DNA of 64,000 nt from Exophiala sp. HKRS030 (lineage: Eukaryota; Ascomycota; Eurotiomycetes; Chaetothyriales; Herpotrichiellaceae), in assembly GCA_023897205.1 (NCBI GenBank), contig JAHWDD010000006.1, forward strand, positions 496,001 to 560,000, read 5' to 3'. The notes beneath the pieces are model-generated. The model was not told the DNA's origin. It did not search any database and saw only the letters and a program-made list of their open reading frames with translations. The position numbers and the translations under genes were made by a program. Below are positions 31,663-41,919 of this stretch, piece by piece. The stretch's first letter is position 1. Each line of letters opens with the position of its first letter.

Positions 31663-32732
31663 TTCGGTCGTTACGGGGAATCGAGTCAGCAGGACAGCAG
31701 AGAAGAACAGCGATGGTTGAGATGTAGGCTCGACATGAACGGCGGGTATCTCTAGTGACCGATGTCTCGGACGCGCTATGGGCGTGTCGTCTATTGGCGA
31801 GGGCGAAGTGAGGTCGATATTAGCACGGTATCAGACAGCTCGTGTCAAGAAGCTGAGATCGCATGCGATCGTTTCGATGCCGGATGGCGCATGAGTTGCT
31901 AGGAGGAACGGAAGTGTTGGCAAGTGACAGCGGGGTAAGCTGCGACAAGAGAACGAAGAAGGCGAAGGAGGAAATAGTGAAAAGTCGGATATACTTGAAG
32001 AGCGCAGGGGGGAAACAACAACGTGTTAGTGAAGCGTCGCTTAGATAGAGTCTGTGAAGTCGAGCACGAGGCGACCGGGGATGTTTGGGTGGTGATGGTA
32101 GTGGTAGACGCAGGGGAGGAGCGAAATACGGAGTAACGAGGGATGGAGCGACGACGTGTCTGGGGACCGAGAAGTGGCTTAGCGAGTTGTGTAAGTTGCC
32201 GCTTCTGGGTGAAGGTGAGAGCCTGGAGACCATCACGGGCGGGCGGCCCATGCCTGGAGCTTTAACCAAACCTCTACCAGCCACTATTGCGAATAATAGG
32301 CTTCTTGACAGGGGCGTGGATCAGGCCAAAACGAGACTACGATGCGGCCAAAATAGATGACGTATCAGAGCGCAAGGCTACGGCACATTATCAAACAAGC
32401 CGCTTCGGTCGCAAGATGCTGACAATGCACGAGTCTCCCAGAAATCGCAGTCTGTGCATGTTTCATCAATCCTACTTACTCACGATTCACTTCTGCCTAC
32501 GAGTCTACAATCTCTCTCCTTTGCTTACCTACGAGTCCTTTTTGCTTACAGACACATTTCTACTTTGGCATCTTCCCTTCCGTCCTGCATACTTGTAAAT
32601 TACTGCAAGACTCCAGAATGCCCTAGGTAACTCAGTCTGCTTGCCTCACAACTCCGAGCGATTCCGCCGTCCCAACCACCTCCAGCTTTTGCAACGCCTT
32701 TATCATTTGAGACTCTCTTTACCTCCCACATA
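31663..32732. promoter_or_regulatory. Divergent promoter region, CCCH-Smr / TVP38
   Basis: About 1.07 kb. It contains a TACGGAGTA word at 32127-32135 and pyrimidine-rich leader sequence near 32500-32720. Frames at 31820-32598 on both strands show no features. Confidence 0.4.
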
Positions 32733-33899
32733 ATGACTGCCAACCATGTCACTCTTCCAGACACTGATGAAGATTCGCCGCGGGCCGGCCTTCTCAGTCC
32801 CTGGCGACCGCCGCGAAGGTCTCTCTCTACTGGCAGAAGTTCACCCTTCGCCCCAAGCCGATCGGCAGCCTGGCGAGATGAGGCAGTGAGGAATGCCGAA
32901 CGGATACAAAGACGAGTCGTAAAAGTATGGAGCAAAATGAGTGTGCTGCAGCGGGTGCTAGCAGTCGTTGGGCTGGTGATTGTTAACGTGCTGCTCATCC
33001 TTTTCCTGGTATTCAATGAACGAATCTTTGGCCTGCTCGAGCCCCTTGCTGAACGCTGGAAACATACAACTGGTGGCTGGACAATCTTATGGGCCATCAC
33101 ATTCTTAACTGCTTTCCCGCCTGTTATTGGATATTCGACCTGTGGAACGACGGCTGGATTTGTATACGGAGTATGGGAGGGATGGTTGATTTTGGCATCT
33201 GCAACTGTAGCAGGATCATTTTGCTCATTTCTCCTCTCGAGAACTGTCTTGCGAAAGTGGGTTGAGAGGATGATTGCAAACGACAAACGCTTTGCCGCCT
33301 TCACGCTCATTCTCAAACACGACGGGCTCAAGCTTCTGTGCATGATTCGCTTATGTCCTTTGCCCTACTCTTTGTCCAATGGTGCGATGTCGACATTTCC
33401 GACTGTTCACCCTGCCATGTATGCGCTGGCCACGGCCATCGTCTCTCCGAAATTGCTGATCCACGTTTTTATTGGGAGCCGCTTAGCCGTCATTGCGAGG
33501 ACAAGGGAGAAGATGACAATGGGTGACAGACTGGTCAATTACTCCGGGATCGCCATCGGTGCAACCGTTGGCATTCTGACGGGACTGTACATTTATCGAC
33601 AGACGATGGCCCGGGCCAAGGAGCTAGAGGCTGAAGAAGCAAACAACGTCCGAGATGCTGTTCGAAGGACTGGGCATTTACCCCCTGAGTATAACGACGA
33701 TCCGGAAGCCCAGGCGGCCGCGACTACTTTGGAACGAGACGATGACGCCATGGATTTCTTTGATGAGTCTCCTAACCAGCAAAGCGAGTATCATGATGAA
33801 CCTACCGATGATGAGGATGTCTTTGGCCGTGGTGACGGAGACGATGAAGAGGTCATAGATACCATCAGCCTCCACACGCAGAAAGGAGTAAATGACTGA
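32733..33899 (+). CDS. TVP38: Golgi membrane protein Tvp38 (VTT domain)
   Basis: An intronless gene of 388 residues. A polar N-terminus of about 70 residues leads to a first helix (VLAVVGLVIVNVLLILFLVF). The VTT/SNARE-associated domain follows, with TFLTAFPPVIGYSTCGTTAGFVYGVWEGW, ATVAGSFCSFLLSRTVLRKW, the conserved LKLLCMIRLCPLPYSLSNGAMS block and SPKLLIHVFIGSRL. A late helix precedes an acidic C-terminal tail rich in Asp/Glu. Relatives (yeast Tvp38, TMEM41B/VMP1-type proteins) sit in Golgi or ER membranes and some scramble lipids. Length and motif order are normal for fungi. Confidence 0.93.
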   Translation: MTANHVTLPDTDEDSPRAGLLSPWRPPRRSLSTGRSSPFAPSRSAAWRDEAVRNAERIQRRVVKVWSKMSVLQRVLAVVGLVIVNVLLILFLVFNERIFGLLEPLAERWKHTTGGWTILWAITFLTAFPPVIGYSTCGTTAGFVYGVWEGWLILASATVAGSFCSFLLSRTVLRKWVERMIANDKRFAAFTLILKHDGLKLLCMIRLCPLPYSLSNGAMSTFPTVHPAMYALATAIVSPKLLIHVFIGSRLAVIARTREKMTMGDRLVNYSGIAIGATVGILTGLYIYRQTMARAKELEAEEANNVRDAVRRTGHLPPEYNDDPEAQAAATTLERDDDAMDFFDESPNQQSEYHDEPTDDEDVFGRGDGDDEEVIDTISLHTQKGVND

Positions 33900-35887
33900 A
33901 ACGTTTGCTCTTGGAATTGGGAAAGCATAGATGAGGCCACACATGTATAGATTCATTGAAAAGATAGAGGTATAGAATTTCCTCTGAAGTCGTCTGTTCC
34001 AGCGGTAGAGCCCACCGATCGGTTGCGAGTGGGTAGTTTCAATTTACCACAATTGACGCGGAGAGGTGACCGCTCAAGGTGTGAAGTGTTCCCAACGCAA
34101 GTCCACACTTCCCCCGCCAGGTGCGCTGTCGGGCTGAATGCGTGCGTAGGTAAGATTTGGCCTGAGTCGCATTGAAGGGAGGAAGGATCAAAACCAGAGT
34201 TCAACACTGAAAGAGCCGTCTGGGCTCACGGATAATCAAGCCCCAGTGGTGCGCCCAAGATCTTCGAGTCTCGTGTGTTCGAAGTAGCCATTCAATATTA
34301 CTCCGCCCAAATGTCTTAACAAGCTCCTCTTCGAACTTTGTGCATGACAAGGAAGTCGGTCGCAGTTCGTGCAAGGAAGGGCTGGACGAACATCCACCGC
34401 AAAGGAGGCCATGTACTTCGATTTCGAATTTCAGTCAGCCTCACCATCCTGCCTCAAGCAAGACTCTTCGAGGTCCGGCAGCGAGTAAGATCTCATGGGC
34501 TGTACAACAAGGAGAATGGCCTTTGGAAGCAATGAACATGCAGCACTAGCCTTGAATCTGTTGATACAGCGAGGTAATGACAATCAGTCGGACAATCAGG
34601 CGCGGGCATTTTCCGACTGAGGCGCGGACATCACGAAAACTTTCAAGCCTCTCATTCGCCTTGAGAGCCTCTCATTCGCCTTGAGAGCCTCTCATTCGCC
34701 TTGAGAGCCTCTCATTCGCCTTGAGAGCCTTGACAAGAGCCGCGAGATCCGACCAACATTCGAGAGAATTGTGTTGTTTGACTCGTGTTGCTAGGCCCCC
34801 GACCTCTCTCCCGGTAACTGAGGTTGATCTGTTGTAACTCAGGTTTGCCTAGCGTGTGATGCCGATGGGAGGTGGGCGTGGATAAGCAGGAACTTTTGTA
34901 CACCCATCAATATTAGGCAGGTTTTTTTGGTCCAAGTGCAGTAATGCTAAAGTCGGGCACTACTTGGTAGGCCGAGGGCGCAGGGGGTTGCCAAGCGTAC
35001 CAAGCGTATATAGAGATGGTAAGCCTGCTGGAATGCCTGGTAAGCCTAACTTAACCGACACAGCTTGCCAATGAGCTTCCGTACCGAGAGCAATGGCTTG
35101 GGCATCTTTTTACTCCCTTCAGTCAGCGTTTTAAAGATTTCGACATCCTAATGGCCCAGGTCAGGCTGGTGAAGGCCACTATCGTGCTAGCTCTCCTTGT
35201 TCGCCCCCTGCAGAAGAAGCCAATTCTGCCTTCCTCATTACTCGTTACTTGTTCCACGGGGCCTTGTTATTAGCTGGTGACCTGGAAGGTTTCTGTCAAA
35301 ACCATACAGGGGAGCCAAAGGAACATGGGCACTAGGTCACAAGGCCGATGAGCCTCATCGAACGGCTCGCTAAATTTGATCAGCTCCGGCGTTGCTTTCT
35401 GAGCCCTATGGCCCTGTACGGATATCACTTGTACGCAGTGCTTCTCCTCTTTGTGCCTACCATCTTTCGAGGAGGAATTGGTGAGATCATACTTCCTACT
35501 ATATCCTTCATCTGCTCTTGTCGAGGCGGTGAGTTCTTCCAAGCTAACGGACTCAATCTCATCGTGAAATTCACACACAGAGCATCCTGCTTTCGCTTCT
35601 CACTTTGTGCTAGCTTCTGTCTCGGCGAATGATCCGTGGTTGACCTTCTTATTCGATCAGCGCGATACAACCTGGTGGAGGTCCTCCCTCCACGATCGAC
35701 ACAGTGCTGCTCGTATGCACACCTACTAGAACCCACCTCTGCAGTCACCCTTTGCAACACTCGGATGAGGCTCTGAATAATTACGGACTACAGCAGTGCG
35801 CGGGGCTGGAAACTAGGACGACTCCATTAGTGGCTTCGCCTGCATCATGCGGTGTCGTTCCCAAACCACGCTTCACTCCGCTATAAG
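33900..35887. other. 2-kb intergenic region with a 20-base tandem repeat
   Basis: No supported gene between TVP38 and the CorA-like transporter. It contains the tandem repeat at 34647-34733. Open frames of 60-110 codons near 34338, 35348 and 35425 overlap on opposite strands and have no recognised features. The last few hundred bases should be the CorA-like promoter. Confidence 0.45.
34647..34733. repeat. Tandem repeat, unit 20 bases, four exact copies plus a partial
   Basis: The unit GCCTCTCATTCGCCTTGAGA is repeated four times without mismatch (34647-34726), then GCCTTGA. Within each unit CTCA and TGAG can pair, so each copy may form a small stem. The absence of mismatches implies a recent expansion. 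Confidence 0.9.
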
Positions 35888-38714
35888 ATGGCCCTGATGG
35901 ACTCTCCTGTGGATTCAAATCCTCCCTCGCCTCATTTCCTCCATGACACCTTTTCTCAACAGGCCGTGCCAACTATGGTTCTAGAGGCTGACACAATTCG
36001 GCTTCTTATTCAACAGCTCGAGGCTGACAGAAGGGCGTATTTGTCGACATTCGAGAAATTTCATGAGACTCTGGAACAGGCACTCAATGGCCGATCTGCC
36101 AAAGAGGATACGCTGTCAGAGACCACACTTCTGGGTTCCAGCTCAAAGCCTTTAGTGGCGTCTCCGAAGATACTGCCTTTGTCGGGCTCTGGGCGAGGCA
36201 TAGAGTCACCGACGATACCGCAAGCCCTGACCAAAGGTCATCGGGCTGCCACTTATATCTTGGAACATAATCAAGCTCATCACGCCAAAGACTCCATTTT
36301 CACGGGAGATTTGACTTCAGACAGCGAAGACGATGAATCGCTCTTCGCACAGGAACTCCTCCCAACGACCGAGTATTCGGAGATTGACTTGATCGACCAT
36401 CTGAAGAGTCATAACTGGGATATTTACAGCAAATATATCCTTCAAGATCTCCTTCGGAACTTGAGTCTCTTGGAAAACGGGATATTTTTGAAGGATCGGC
36501 ATCACCAGATCGACGCAAATCATCAGCACGCGGATATTTATCATGTATCTACGGATGGGGCTCCTTTGCGGTATAGCAGGGGTGATTCAGAAGAAGGTCC
36601 GCTGGCAGTCTGGGAGGCTCTTCGAGCCACAAACTCTGACCCCCAAAGGCACCAGGCAGTTGGTCGGATCATCATTGTCCGGGAGCCTCCTTCCAGTTTG
36701 TTTGCCGCGCTACACCTGACAATGCGAGACTATTTCGACATGGACAGCATATATCGCATGTTGATCGATGACACGACACCGACAAAAGCCATTACCAAAG
36801 GGTATCTGGAGAAGGACCACCGGCGGCAACGCTCAGTCGTCTTCGTTTTCAAATATCATACCATTATTGGGGATGGTAGATCACCTCTTCCGTGGCAGAA
36901 TCACGATGATAGTATCAAGGAAAGTTCAGATGACCACATTCCGTTGTCTACCTGCTCGTCCGTGGTGGCACTATCGTTAGCTGGCAAGTCGAGTCACACT
37001 TTGAGGCGCAACTCTCGGAAGAGGAAGTCCATTGTTGGTCATGTGTACGATCCGTTTGCGCCCTGGCACGTTTTGTCAATACAGTGTTTTCCGGACTGGA
37101 GATCCAGTGTCGACATCCATGAAACCAATTATCACTATGTCAATGGGCCAGACGCGTTCCTTTCATCTCTAATGGTGGAATACAGAGATGCCGTCAAGAG
37201 GTTCAGGGAGGTGTTCGCGAGCATACAACAACTAGCGACACCTCCCAATAGATCCATCTTTGACAGAGGCTTGCGGGACGAACTCCTATTTGAGAATGAT
37301 AAATACACATATTCGCGACGATATTTCTGGGCCTCGCAGACGCTTGGATTACTGAGTAACGAGATCAAGGCAATGATCGCGGCTTACCGGGAGACATTTA
37401 CCGACGAATTTTGGTCCGGTGAGCACAAAACATTGTTTCCAGGCACGAAGGATCAGTCTCCCAAGTATCACAACTGGAGGAAGAAGCTCCTACATACACG
37501 AAGACAGTTCGAGAAGGAGATCGTCCGTCTAGAGGAGGTGCTGAGAATGTTCCAACAGCAACAAAAGGAAATTCGCAACCTGAGGGAGTGGCTGTTCAGT
37601 GGTACCTCGGTCCTGGAAAGCAGGGAAGCTGTCAACATGGCCAAGATCACTGTCGAGCAGGGCTACAACATCCGACTCTTGACATTGGTTACACTTTTCT
37701 ACCTTCCTTTGACCTTTGTGACCTCAATATTCGGTAAGCATTTATCGCTCATTCCACCAATGACAAGACTGACAGACAGGAACAGGAATGACCAACATGC
37801 CAGTTGATGATAATTATGTCCCTTTCGCCATGACCGTGGTGGGGATTTGTATCCCTACTTACTTACTAATTCTGGTGGTCAACAATCCCGACAATAGCAG
37901 AAAAATGGTCGAATGCATCAGTCTGGCTTTCATCAAACTCGTATCGTTCGCCGCCCCGAAGAGGTCTGAAAACCTGAAGAACAAAATCATCGCACAAAGA
38001 CCGACGTCTGCCGACGCGAAGGAGGCGTCCAACCAGGGACCGGCCCCTCATGCCAGTCTGGAGGCGAGGTTGTCTCGGGACCTGAACTCGGAGACGTCGG
38101 TTCGGGGCTCGCAAGGCTTTCTCCTGGCCAACACACGGCGCATGTCACGGAGTGTCTTCAACCACCTCCCCGGCATCGCGAGACACGCCTCGCAGTTCTC
38201 GGGGACGGACCAGAGTCTGTCCACTTTAGGTGCTTGGCCTGAAGATGCCGCCGCCCAGCAGGTGGCGGCGGCCTCGAGGAACCGGAAACGATCGAGCACG
38301 ATCAAGTTCGAAGAGCCTCAGTACATGCCGACCAACGTGAAAATCACCGAAGCGGAAGAGAAGGAGCCCGAGTACGAGAAGGAGGGACTGGGACCGTCGA
38401 GGCAGCTCACGGGCGATTCTCAAGGCACCCTGTTTCTCTCTCCCAACGTTGTCGTCGAGTCGAGGCACTTCGGAGGTGAGGAGTCCCCCGGGCTGAGTCC
38501 ATCTCGCCCGAATTTGAGCGAAGCACGCCCTCCACTCTCGGTCACACCGGTTCCTCGTGCCAGGACCACCAGGGGACGAAGTTTCAGCCCCGGCAGCCCC
38601 GGCACTTCTGACGGTCGTTCGTTGTTGAGGAGACTGAGTGAGCGTCTGTCGACGCTGCCACCCAGGTCTTTTTCGAACGACGAAGGAAACAAACCTTCCG
38701 GAGAGTCCGTTTGA
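35888..38714 (+). CDS. CorA-like Mg2+ transporter family protein
   Basis: Exons 35888-37733 and 37786-38714 give 924 residues. The long N-terminal cytosolic part carries the fungal CorA-like block (HVLSIQCFPDWRSSVDIHETNYHYVNGPDAFLSSLMVEYRDA), then a coiled region (RRQFEKEIVRLEEVLRMFQQQQKEIRNLREWLF). Two closely spaced membrane helices follow: LLTLVTLFYLPLTFVTSIFG and YVPFAMTVVGICIPTYLLILVV. The splice falls in the loop and builds FGMTNMP in place of the bacterial GMN signature; this variant is usual in fungal relatives. A disordered Ser/Arg-rich tail of about 270 residues is much longer than in bacterial CorA. It may move Mg2+ or another divalent cation; selectivity cannot be predicted. Confidence 0.87.
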
Positions 38715-39560
38715 GGGGACGATGTGCCGAGTATCCAGTGTATATTGTTCGACTTTTGTCTTGTTTTTATCTCTCTGTTTTTCCACCGATGGAGGCATCC
38801 TCGGTTGGCTAAGCCGTCGGTAGATCTTGGAAGGGACGTCAAAAAAAAGGCAACCAGCCATTTGGTATGTCATGCCAGATTTTCACGAAGCTCGCGAGAG
38901 CGACTACTACAATGAAGCGACACGAAGAATGACCATTACATGACGCGTATGATGCAATGATTTGGAAAAATGTGGTCGAGAACGAAGGACGAAAGGGCTA
39001 TTGAGTGCTCTGTACAGAACTCGGTGGTCATGGAGATGCACAAACAAAAGAAAAAGACAGAAAAATGAAGTGTGTATATCAAAGTCCGATTGCTCCGATT
39101 CTTCATACAAATATGCTGTCTTGACTTGAGGCCTTTGGCGAGATTTTTAAGATACCACTTCTCAAACTGCACACAGTTGTGATGCGTGAAGTTCCCACCC
39201 TTGATTTTGATCTCATATGACTAGACTGCTGACGATGTTTTCTCTCTGGCCCTTGGTATTCCATCTTGACTCCCTCGATCGGATTCGTCTTCCATCCAGT
39301 TCCTCAAAACGCCCGCATCCAAAAAGACAAAATCCAGTCACATTTGGCACTCCAACAATGTAAATCATGGTCTCTCGTTCCTCGCTTTGATCGGCCTCTT
39401 TGTACCATATTTCTCAATCCCCAGCACTCATGAAAAAAGGCACAAAGGAGATTGGAAATTTCGACAAGACAAAATCCATTCCTCGTTACAAGACGACAGG
39501 CACGGCCAATGGACCCAAAAGGTGTACCGAGTACGGGCGTAGGGTGGGCAAAAACAGAAA
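38715..39560. other. Convergent 3' region, CorA-like / NHP2
   Basis: About 850 bases between two stop codons. AT-rich, with no gene or repeat recognised. Confidence 0.4.
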
Positions 39561-40458
39561 CTAAATCTTGACGTGTTTACCCTCCCTCTCGACGACCTTG
39601 ACCAGAGACTTGTACGTCTCTTCCCAAGACTCTCCGTCGTCTTCCGCCGCCTTTCCAGAGTCGCCCCCTTTTTTCTTGTTGCCCACGTCACGACTGATCA
39701 TGACCACGCTGGTCGGTCGTTTCGTCTGCCCCGCCAGACCCAACTCCGCCCGGCTCGTCACGTAGATGTAGGGAATGCTGTGGTCCTCTGCCAACACGGG
39801 GATGTGGGAGATGACGTCCATGGGGGAGATGTCGGCGGCCAAGACGACGACACCGATGGGTAGAGGTTCGGAAGAGTTTGAGACGGGAGATTTGCGTAGT
39901 GCCTTGACCACCTCCTTGACACCTCTCCTCAGGGTCCGTTGTGCCGCGGCTGTCGAAGGTGTTAGCTTTGCGAAGTGAAAGGAGAAGGAGGGAAAGCCGG
40001 GGAAAATCAAAGTGGCAAAGACACCGGGGAGAGGAGGAAAAGAGAGCAGCCATACCTTTCTTCACACCTTTAAACACCTTTTTCGCAACCTTTTCGTCGG
40101 CCAGAGGATTCGCAAAAGGTACCAGCGGTCCGGTCGGTTTCGTCGCGAGGGCGGCGTTTTGAGTCTTGTGGACATTCCTTCCTCCTTCGACCTCGGTCTC
40201 ACCGTCCATTTCCACATCCTCAGCTTCCTCACCGTCACTCTCGCCGTCTCCCTTGGGGGGTTTGGTGTCGTCGATCGAGTTCAACACCTTCTCCGCCAAC
40301 ACCTTGCGCTTCTCCTTCTTGTCCTTCTTGTCGCTCTTGGTCTTGGTCACACCGGTAGGTTGTTCGGCGACGCTGCTCCTCGACGCCCTCTTTTCCGCCT
40401 TGCGAGCTGCCTTGCGCTCTTCCTTGGCCAACTTTTCCGTCGACTTTTCTTTGGCCAT
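39561..40458 (-). CDS. NHP2: H/ACA ribonucleoprotein subunit Nhp2
   Basis: Two exons, complement(40056-40458) and complement(39561-39949), give 263 residues. A Lys/Glu-rich N-terminal extension of about 90 residues precedes the L7Ae-type domain. That domain starts PFANPLADEKVAKKVFKGVKK, continues across the splice as AAAQRTLRRGVKEVVKALRKS, and includes GVVVLAADISPMDVISHIPVLAEDHSIPYIYVTSRAELGLA. It is an RNA-binding core protein of box H/ACA snoRNPs, needed for pseudouridylation of rRNA in the nucleolus. The basic extension makes it clearly longer than the yeast protein. Start at 40458 is the only ATG consistent with the extension. Confidence 0.94.
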
Positions 40459-41919
40459 TTTTTTGGGGGGGTGTATTGTGTATCGTGCGTGTGTGTGGGT
40501 TTTGTTCTTTCCGCTTCTTAGACCACCTCGTCACTTTCTCTCTCTCTCGTTCAAAACTGCACCAGAAGGAAAGGGATCGTCACGCAGAGATCAAATCGTA
40601 GTCGTGGCTGAGGTTGGGGTTGTGGTCGTGTTTGCTAACTAGGTCCGCTCGCCTGGGGGTTATTCGGCAGTCTCGAGAGTAAGAGAGTTAGTACTCCGTG
40701 CTCGTTAGTGGTAGATACCAAAAAGAAAGACTCCTTGGTTCTTAGGATGTTTCTGAGGACGGGTAGTAGTATGAGATAAGGTGTTGTCAAGAAGGAGAGA
40801 AAGACTCTACCAAAGTTACAGTACAAGACAGACTAGTAGACTGTATCTCAGAAATTTGTTCGTTCTCTCCGCACTTTTTTTGCGCAGCTTTTCTTTCAGG
40901 ATTTGATTGGATCCGTCTCTACTACTGTACAGTAAAAAAAAATAAACGCCAAGTCATTTTTGGAAGAGCAGATTCACGTAACATACGAAGTACGGATACT
41001 CCCGTACTTATTTATGTATCTGATTCCATCAATACGAGTGAATACTCTGTAACCTCGATTAATCTACAGGCTAATCTATATGTATTTAAAGACTGAAATT
41101 TCCTTCCAACAAAGTATTCGCCTTGATGGCCCAGCTACCAAGAACTCACCGCGTCGCAATGTGACTTTGTCACATCTTGGTTTGGAGGTTGGGCTTATCC
41201 TTGGAAACCAAGCTTGGTTGGGATTAAACTGGGAGTCGGCTTGGTTTCCATGACCACTGTAGTATCTCTATACAGAAGTATGAAGGGGTCATAGTCGGGA
41301 TAAGTATTAGAAGAGCTCGGGAGGGGGTTCGAACGTCCAAACTTTTTGTTTCCTGAATAGATTTTTTGTTGCCCTTTTTTTCTAGAAGGGTTGGTGAAGG
41401 AGTAGAAAGAAGTGAATATATGGGAGGGGGCTGCAGTTACGTCTTTCGACCAGCGTGAATATTGCTCGTGTATATGTGGCTACACCAGTACGGAGGACAG
41501 AGCCCAAGTACAACACCTTAGATGAGATCCTTGGATCAATTCTCATGTGAGACGGATTACTAGTCACCAAGGGATATCATTTTATGCTTGCACATGTCAC
41601 TTGCCTCTGTGACATTCTCATCAATTTAGATCTGTTCTTCCATCTCATACATGCTTCTTCTAGCTTCAAGGTTGTTCTTGCTCCCAACTTGTTTTGCCTC
41701 ATTTGCCTCGTGAAACCCGATGTGTCTTTCCCAGACTTTGCAGGACACATTCACTTCCATACTATTAAAACCTCCCGAGTCTTTCCCCCGATTTACGTAC
41801 TGTGTCCAGTTCCTGTGCAAAAAAAAATCCTGAGCGCCATGCGGCCAACACCGCCAGAATCATCCAATAGACAATCACAGTGGTCATCACGTCGTCAATA
41901 CCATTCTTGCTTTCGATTT
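40459..41919. other. Intergenic region with CT-rich leader and an inverted repeat
   Basis: About 1.46 kb. Bases 40459-40560 are GT/CT-rich (NHP2 leader). A 12-base inverted repeat lies at 41202-41250. A frame at 41584-42186 overlaps the 3' end of SAC7 on the other strand and has no supporting features. Confidence 0.4.
41202..41250. repeat. Inverted repeat, 12-base arms, 25-base loop
   Basis: TGGAAACCAAGC (41202-41213) and GCTTGGTTTCCA (41239-41250) are exact reverse complements. Several further CTTGG words lie around them. Confidence 0.7.

Noticed and set aside
34255..34285. TGTTCGAA word near TVP38 considered as part of a tRNA
   Set aside because: No matching A box or cloverleaf stems within 100 bases upstream.
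40012..40642. Long plus-strand frames opposite NHP2
   Set aside because: They are shadows of the Lys/Glu-rich NHP2 N-terminus and its CT-rich leader, with low-complexity Leu/Phe/Ser products.
41320..41340. GGTTCGAAC resembling a tRNA T-arm box
   Set aside because: The following bases do not complete the B-box or a 5-base T stem, and no acceptor or anticodon stem can be built around it.
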